From Vairimorpha ceranae (Eukaryota; Microsporidia; Nosematidae): a stretch of 18,364 bases of DNA. The stretch covers positions 1 to 18,364 of the forward strand of contig NW_020169370.1 in the NCBI RefSeq assembly GCF_000988165.1. The letters are read 5' to 3'. Below the pieces are notes generated by a model, which was given only the letters and a program-made list of their open reading frames with translations, was not told where the DNA came from and ran no database searches. Positions 15,119 through 18,364 of this stretch are shown one piece after another (the stretch's first letter is position 1; each line of letters starts with the position of its first letter). The translations under genes and the position numbers were made by a program.

Positions 15119-15978
15119 TTACAAAAGAAAGTACTTAAAATATTTATTAAAAGCTCTAAATTTGTCTCCCTCTATTAATTCACAAAACATAAATTCACTT
15201 AATTATACTTTTTTATGGTCTAAGGACAATTTTTCAAAATTTTATCTCAAGTTTGATCTTATTATTGTACGGCTCGACATTTAAAGTGTAAACTCGATTT
15301 TGAGGATCAATAAAACAATACTTATGGCATACAGTATAATGAGTGTAAAGCTAGGAGACGGCCAATGAACTAAAAGATTTCCATTTATCAGAATAAATAA
15401 TACTTCCAGGAACTATAAGTTTGCCAATAATTGACACAAGAGTTGTAGCCGAATAATTATTTACTGTAGTTACATAGCCCAAGGCCGGATCAACGATGTG
15501 TCTACGGCGACAAATGCCCAACAATGTTGTATCTTCCGACCACGATGTTTTTTAACGTTATAATTTGGTTTTGTTCCCCGATTTGGACGATTATTTCCGG
15601 CCCGCCCAATTATATAATATTATCTACAAAATTGTTACTGATTTTTATAGCCATTATTTTTTTTGGAATTGTTAGAAAACAGCATTTTATACCAGCTAGA
15701 TTTTGTATAGCATTAAATTTTATACCTTTAGAAATATAATAAAACGCTTTTAGAATAGCTTTTTTTTCAATTCTTAACTTTAAAAAATGACGAGTCTTTT
15801 TTAATTTGGATGATATTGGGTAGTTGGCGCACTTACAATTAATACTCCCCCAATCGTATTCATCGATACGTTACAAGTCGGTCTTAAAATTCGTATTTAG
15901 ATGCCAATATATACACCTTTGCTGATTGTGAACTACTTTATATCATAAAAGCAGAAGAATAACTTGATGTTTACTCAT
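15119..15978 (-). pseudogene. Merlin/IS1595-like transposase, element D
   Basis: Minus strand, from ATG 15978-15976 (MSKHQVILL) to TAA 15121-15119, about 287 codons, the family length. Readable blocks: zinc-ribbon end NCKCANYP, KKAILKAFYYISKGIKFNAI, a stop, LGGPEIIVQIGEQNQ where the first catalytic aspartate has become glycine, KHRGRKIQHCWAFVAVDTS in another frame, ALGYVTTVNNYSATTLVSII, the second aspartate in IIYSDKWKSFSSL, CFIDPQNRVYTLNVEPYNNK with the catalytic glutamate, and a tail EFMFCELIEGDKFRAFNKY. Several frame changes and stops. No TIRs were defined. It belongs to a different subgroup from elements A-C and is close in style to element E. Confidence 0.8.
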
Positions 15979-15985
15979 CTGAGCA

Positions 15986-15992
15986 ATATCAT
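15986..15992. repeat. Target-site duplication, left copy, of element E
   Basis: ATATCAT at 15986-15992 is repeated exactly at 17163-17169, directly outside the two inverted ends of element E. IS1595/Merlin elements usually make 8-bp duplications, so one flanking base may have changed. Confidence 0.7.
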
Positions 15993-16194
15993 GGATCAGT
16001 GGCATAAAATGTTACAAAAATGAAAATTAATTAACGTATACTATTTTTGTGTTTGAGAGAAATATAATACTAAAAAATTGTCTGCTTGCAATGTCATAAT
16101 AGCTTTGAAACTTTTTATTTATAACATGCTTTTCCCTCAACATTTTTATTTTCCCACCAAAAACTTTTATTTAATATTTTTTCTGACCCCTATC

Positions 16195-17082
16195 ATGTCT
16201 CTAGATAATCTTGAAAATGCACTTGTAAGACTTAGCAACAATGATTCGATTAATACATTAATGGATGCCAGGTTATTAAAAAAGGAGAGGAACTGTATAG
16301 AATGCCATTAAATAATGGTTTTTATTAATTGTAAACAATACAAAGATTTAAAATGTTTTAGATGTCCAAACAATATGTGCGCCAAGGGCAGTCCGCGTAT
16401 AAATATAAGAAAATGTAGCTTTTTTGAGTCGATTAATCTTCCTCTTCTGACAATTTTAAAAGTTTTAATAAGGTGGTCTGAAAACATTCCATGAAGAATT
16501 GTTGTATCAATGCTAAATATTGATCATAGAAGTTATAAAAATATAATACCCAAGTTTTTAAGTCTTGTTAAATTTGATTTTACGGATGATAAATTAGGTG
16601 GACCTAGCAAAATTATCCAGATGGATGAAACGGCACTTAATCACAGTATTAAGGCACATAGGGGGAAATTTTCTGCAAATAAAACCGATGCCTTGTGCAT
16701 CGTTGAATTTCAGGAAAACATTAACAGAACTTATGCTTGTGTTATATAGAATAAAAAAGCTTCAACTATTTTACTAATAATCTGTGCTAATGTTGCATCT
16801 AATAGTATAATACATACTGATGAGCATAAAAGCTATTCTGCGCTTAACAACATGGGATTCGTTCATGACACGGTTTGTTATAAGTATACTTTTATAAACC
16901 CAGAAACGGGTGACAATACGCAGGATATAAGGCTTTTAACAATTCACCGAAGTTAGACATAAAAAAAGAAAAGGAGTAAAAAAGGGCTTAGACAAGAATT
17001 TTTGAAGGAGTTTAGCTGGAATTTTAATAATACAGTAGACGGGTTTGAAATGATAATATCAATTATTGAATTAAAATCTTAA
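16195..17082 (+). pseudogene. Merlin/IS1595-like transposase, element E
   Basis: One unbroken frame of 295 residues from ATG 16195 (MSLDNLENALVRL; C4 run at -5 to -8) to TAA 17080-17082, interrupted only by five in-frame stops at 16309, 16492, 16747, 16954 and 16960. Domains: zinc ribbon RNCIEC...KCFRCPNNMC, PLLTILKVLIRW, the first catalytic D in IIQMDETALNHS, the second in SIIHTDEHKSYSAL and FINPETGDNTQDIRLL, where the expected catalytic glutamate is arginine. A longer open frame from 16078 is upstream read-through. No frameshift is needed, unlike most other copies. The lost glutamate alone would inactivate it. The product would have bound the TIRs and transposed the element. Confidence 0.85.
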
Positions 17083-17123
17083 TATTTTTTTTTGAAAAAT
17101 TGGGTTTTACTCCGTTTAAAAAA

Positions 17124-17152
17124 CATTTTTATGCCCACCGGGCATAAAAATG
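17124..17152. repeat. Terminal hairpin of element E (13-bp perfect arms)
   Basis: CATTTTTATGCCC (17124-17136) and its exact complement (17140-17152) flank the loop ACC. The outer arm merges into the right TIR. Here the hairpin is at the 3' side of the gene, whereas in elements A, B and the 6215 copy it is at the 5' side. Confidence 0.9.
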
Positions 17153-17162
17153 CCACCAATCC

Positions 17163-17169
17163 ATATCAT
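17163..17169. repeat. Target-site duplication, right copy, of element E
   Basis: ATATCAT, identical to 15986-15992 and directly outside the right inverted end. Confidence 0.7.
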
Positions 17170-17317
17170 CTCTAACGCTTGTTAACATTAAGAGTTGAAA
17201 ATAAAAAAAAGAAAAGAAATAACAGGGTCATTACACTTCCTTGCAGATAATTTAATGAGCTTGATCCAATCTTTTCTTATTTTTTTATAATATATCAGAT
17301 TGGTTTTTATTTTGAAA
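17170..17317. other. Spacer between element E and the right repeat arm
   Basis: AT-rich with A-runs; GGGTCATTACAC near 17226 echoes GGGGTCATTACGC near 15075 and may be the displaced 5' flank or terminus of element D, which element E split off. Nothing coding. Confidence 0.35.
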
Positions 17318-18023
17318 TTTCACGCTTTTGATTAAAAAATAGTCAATACAATTTCTTGTCATAGTGCCGGCTATAACATAATTCATTAGTAAATAATAAA
17401 AAATCTTTTTTCATTTAATAATTGGACATATATTTTTTATTAATAATTTATTCTACGTAGCTTCAATATTTAAATAGGACTTTTTTCAAATGTTAAATTT
17501 TAGAGTAAAAAGCATTTAAGTTATGTAAAATAACAAGATAAAAATTTTAGAGTCATGACTATTTTTACAAACTTTGATACTAGATGTGGGTTTAATCGAA
17601 TATTTGTACATAATATACGAGCAGTAACATACAAAATTATATTTTTTTGTGTTAATATTATTGTTTTTTTTTCATTGACATAATATTTTATTAAATACTT
17701 TTAATCTAAATATTTATACTTTATATATTTTAGAATAACAAGAATGTTAAGTTAAAGAAATCGGCTTTAATGGTCTTTAGTTCTAAAATTCTAACAACTA
17801 TAAGAATAATGATTTTTATAATCTCTTTTTACTATAAATAAATCATTCATATTTGTCTTAAATAAAAAAATGTACATTTAAATAGATTGTAGCTTACGTT
17901 TCAGTTGATTTTAATTAAATAATTATTTTGATTTTTTATTTAACCTTCTTCATTGTGTACCGTCCTTTAGAACGCAAACAATTAAGACTAAATAGATCTA
18001 AAATTCTTTCCCTTTATTCTTAA
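17318..18023. repeat. Right arm of the ~0.7-kb inverted repeat (partner at 5409-6111)
   Basis: Its reverse complement aligns along its whole length with 5409-6111, from CAAAAGCGTG (complement of 17321-17330) to TAAGAATAAAGGG (complement of 18010-18022). No integrase or other gypsy gene lies beyond it in the expected direction, so if it is an LTR it is a solo LTR in the opposite orientation. It has no open frame and differs from the left arm by scattered substitutions, so it is not a recent duplicate. Confidence 0.85.
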
Positions 18024-18364
18024 AACACAATAAAGTTGGTTTTAAAATCATTTTTTTAATCTAATAAAGTTTTATAAAAAGGAAAAGGTAGTTAAGAAAA
18101 ATTGATTCAATAAAATATAATTTTTACTTAAAAGTAATTTTCTTCAAACCTAAGTTTGTACAAAGTTATTTTCAAAATGAACACCGTTCCGTTCCAAGTT
18201 TCTATACTATCAGATTTCTTTATTACTGTTTTATTATCTATTTCACATTTTTGTTATTATTTTTTTACTGTAATATTTTTACTCAAAATTTTTTCTTCAT
18301 CATTATGAATTTTAAAAAAATCTTATTTATATTTTTGTAAAAACTATCTTTTGATCATAATAAA
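18024..18364. other. Unassigned AT-rich right edge
   Basis: T-rich and A-rich runs; no open frame, RNA motif or repeat end was recognised on either strand. The sequence immediately outside the repeat arm does not match 5286-5408. Confidence 0.4.

Larger units (their letters stand above)
15993..17162 (+). mobile_element. Merlin/IS1595-type element E with TIRs and target duplication
   Basis: Left end GGATCAGTGGCAT (15993-16005) and right end, in complement, GGATTGGTGGCAT (17150-17162) match at 11 of 13 positions; a 7-bp direct repeat flanks them. At 1170 bp with a full-length transposase relic inside (16195-17082) it is a complete insertion. A 13-bp perfect hairpin adjoins the right end. The insertion point lies 8 bases beyond the start of element D, so E probably landed in D's 5' flank and is the younger of the two. 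Confidence 0.85.

Noticed and set aside
15524..15739. Plus-strand open frame of 71 codons, membrane-protein-like
   Set aside because: Antisense to the element D transposase relic, whose motifs (GGPEIIVQ, KKAILKAFYY) are read on the minus strand from the same bases.
5409..18023. Maverick/Polinton-like giant element as the firm identity of the 12.6-kb inverted-repeat block
   Set aside because: Only the long repeats and integrase relics fit. No polymerase B, packaging ATPase, protease or capsid relic was seen, so it is kept only as one hypothesis.
1..18364. CRISPR array or tandem repeat locus
   Set aside because: Repeats found are dispersed transposon ends and one long inverted repeat; no regularly spaced direct repeats.

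Overview
The window looks like a transposon graveyard from an AT-rich, compact eukaryotic genome, most likely a microsporidian. The reasons are the low G+C content, the absence of recognisable introns, the combination of Ty3/gypsy, Merlin (IS1595/ISXO2-like), hAT and rve-integrase elements, and a C-rich (CCC) motif 5-9 nt before the presumed start codon in four transposase copies, as described for microsporidian genes. The assignment is an inference. I see no intact protein-coding host gene. The only convincing cellular gene is a tRNA-Thr(CGU) at 7869-7938 on the minus strand.

Layout. Bases 1-107 are the 3' end of a Merlin element whose transposase lies just outside the window; it has landed inside the gag region of a Ty3/gypsy retrotransposon (108-3103: zinc knuckle, protease, RT, RNase H, integrase; five frame changes). 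A second, unrelated and 5'-truncated gypsy element follows (3191-5285). Next comes one arm (5409-6111) of a roughly 0.7-kb inverted repeat whose other arm is at 17318-18023; the pair encloses about 11 kb. Inside lie an internally deleted Merlin (6215-6590), unassigned AT-rich DNA, the tRNA, three related Merlin copies around 8161-10917, an integrase relic (10918-11440, minus), an hAT relic (11644-12788), two G+C-rich structured islands (12922-12988 and 13044-13089), a tRNA-like relic, a second integrase relic (13490-14613, plus), and two more Merlin-type copies (15119-15978 minus; 15993-17162 plus, the latter with a 7-bp target duplication).

The genes do not form a pathway. They record successive insertions and decay. 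The most interesting structural theme is that four Merlin-type ends (6215-6263, 9192-9230, 9513-9548, 17124-17162) share one architecture: a GGATC-type terminus, then an inner TIR segment ending in GCC/GCCC that is immediately repeated in inverted orientation, making a hairpin at one end of the element only. Several copies decay mostly by in-frame nonsense changes rather than indels. No CRISPR array or obviously new multi-gene system is visible.
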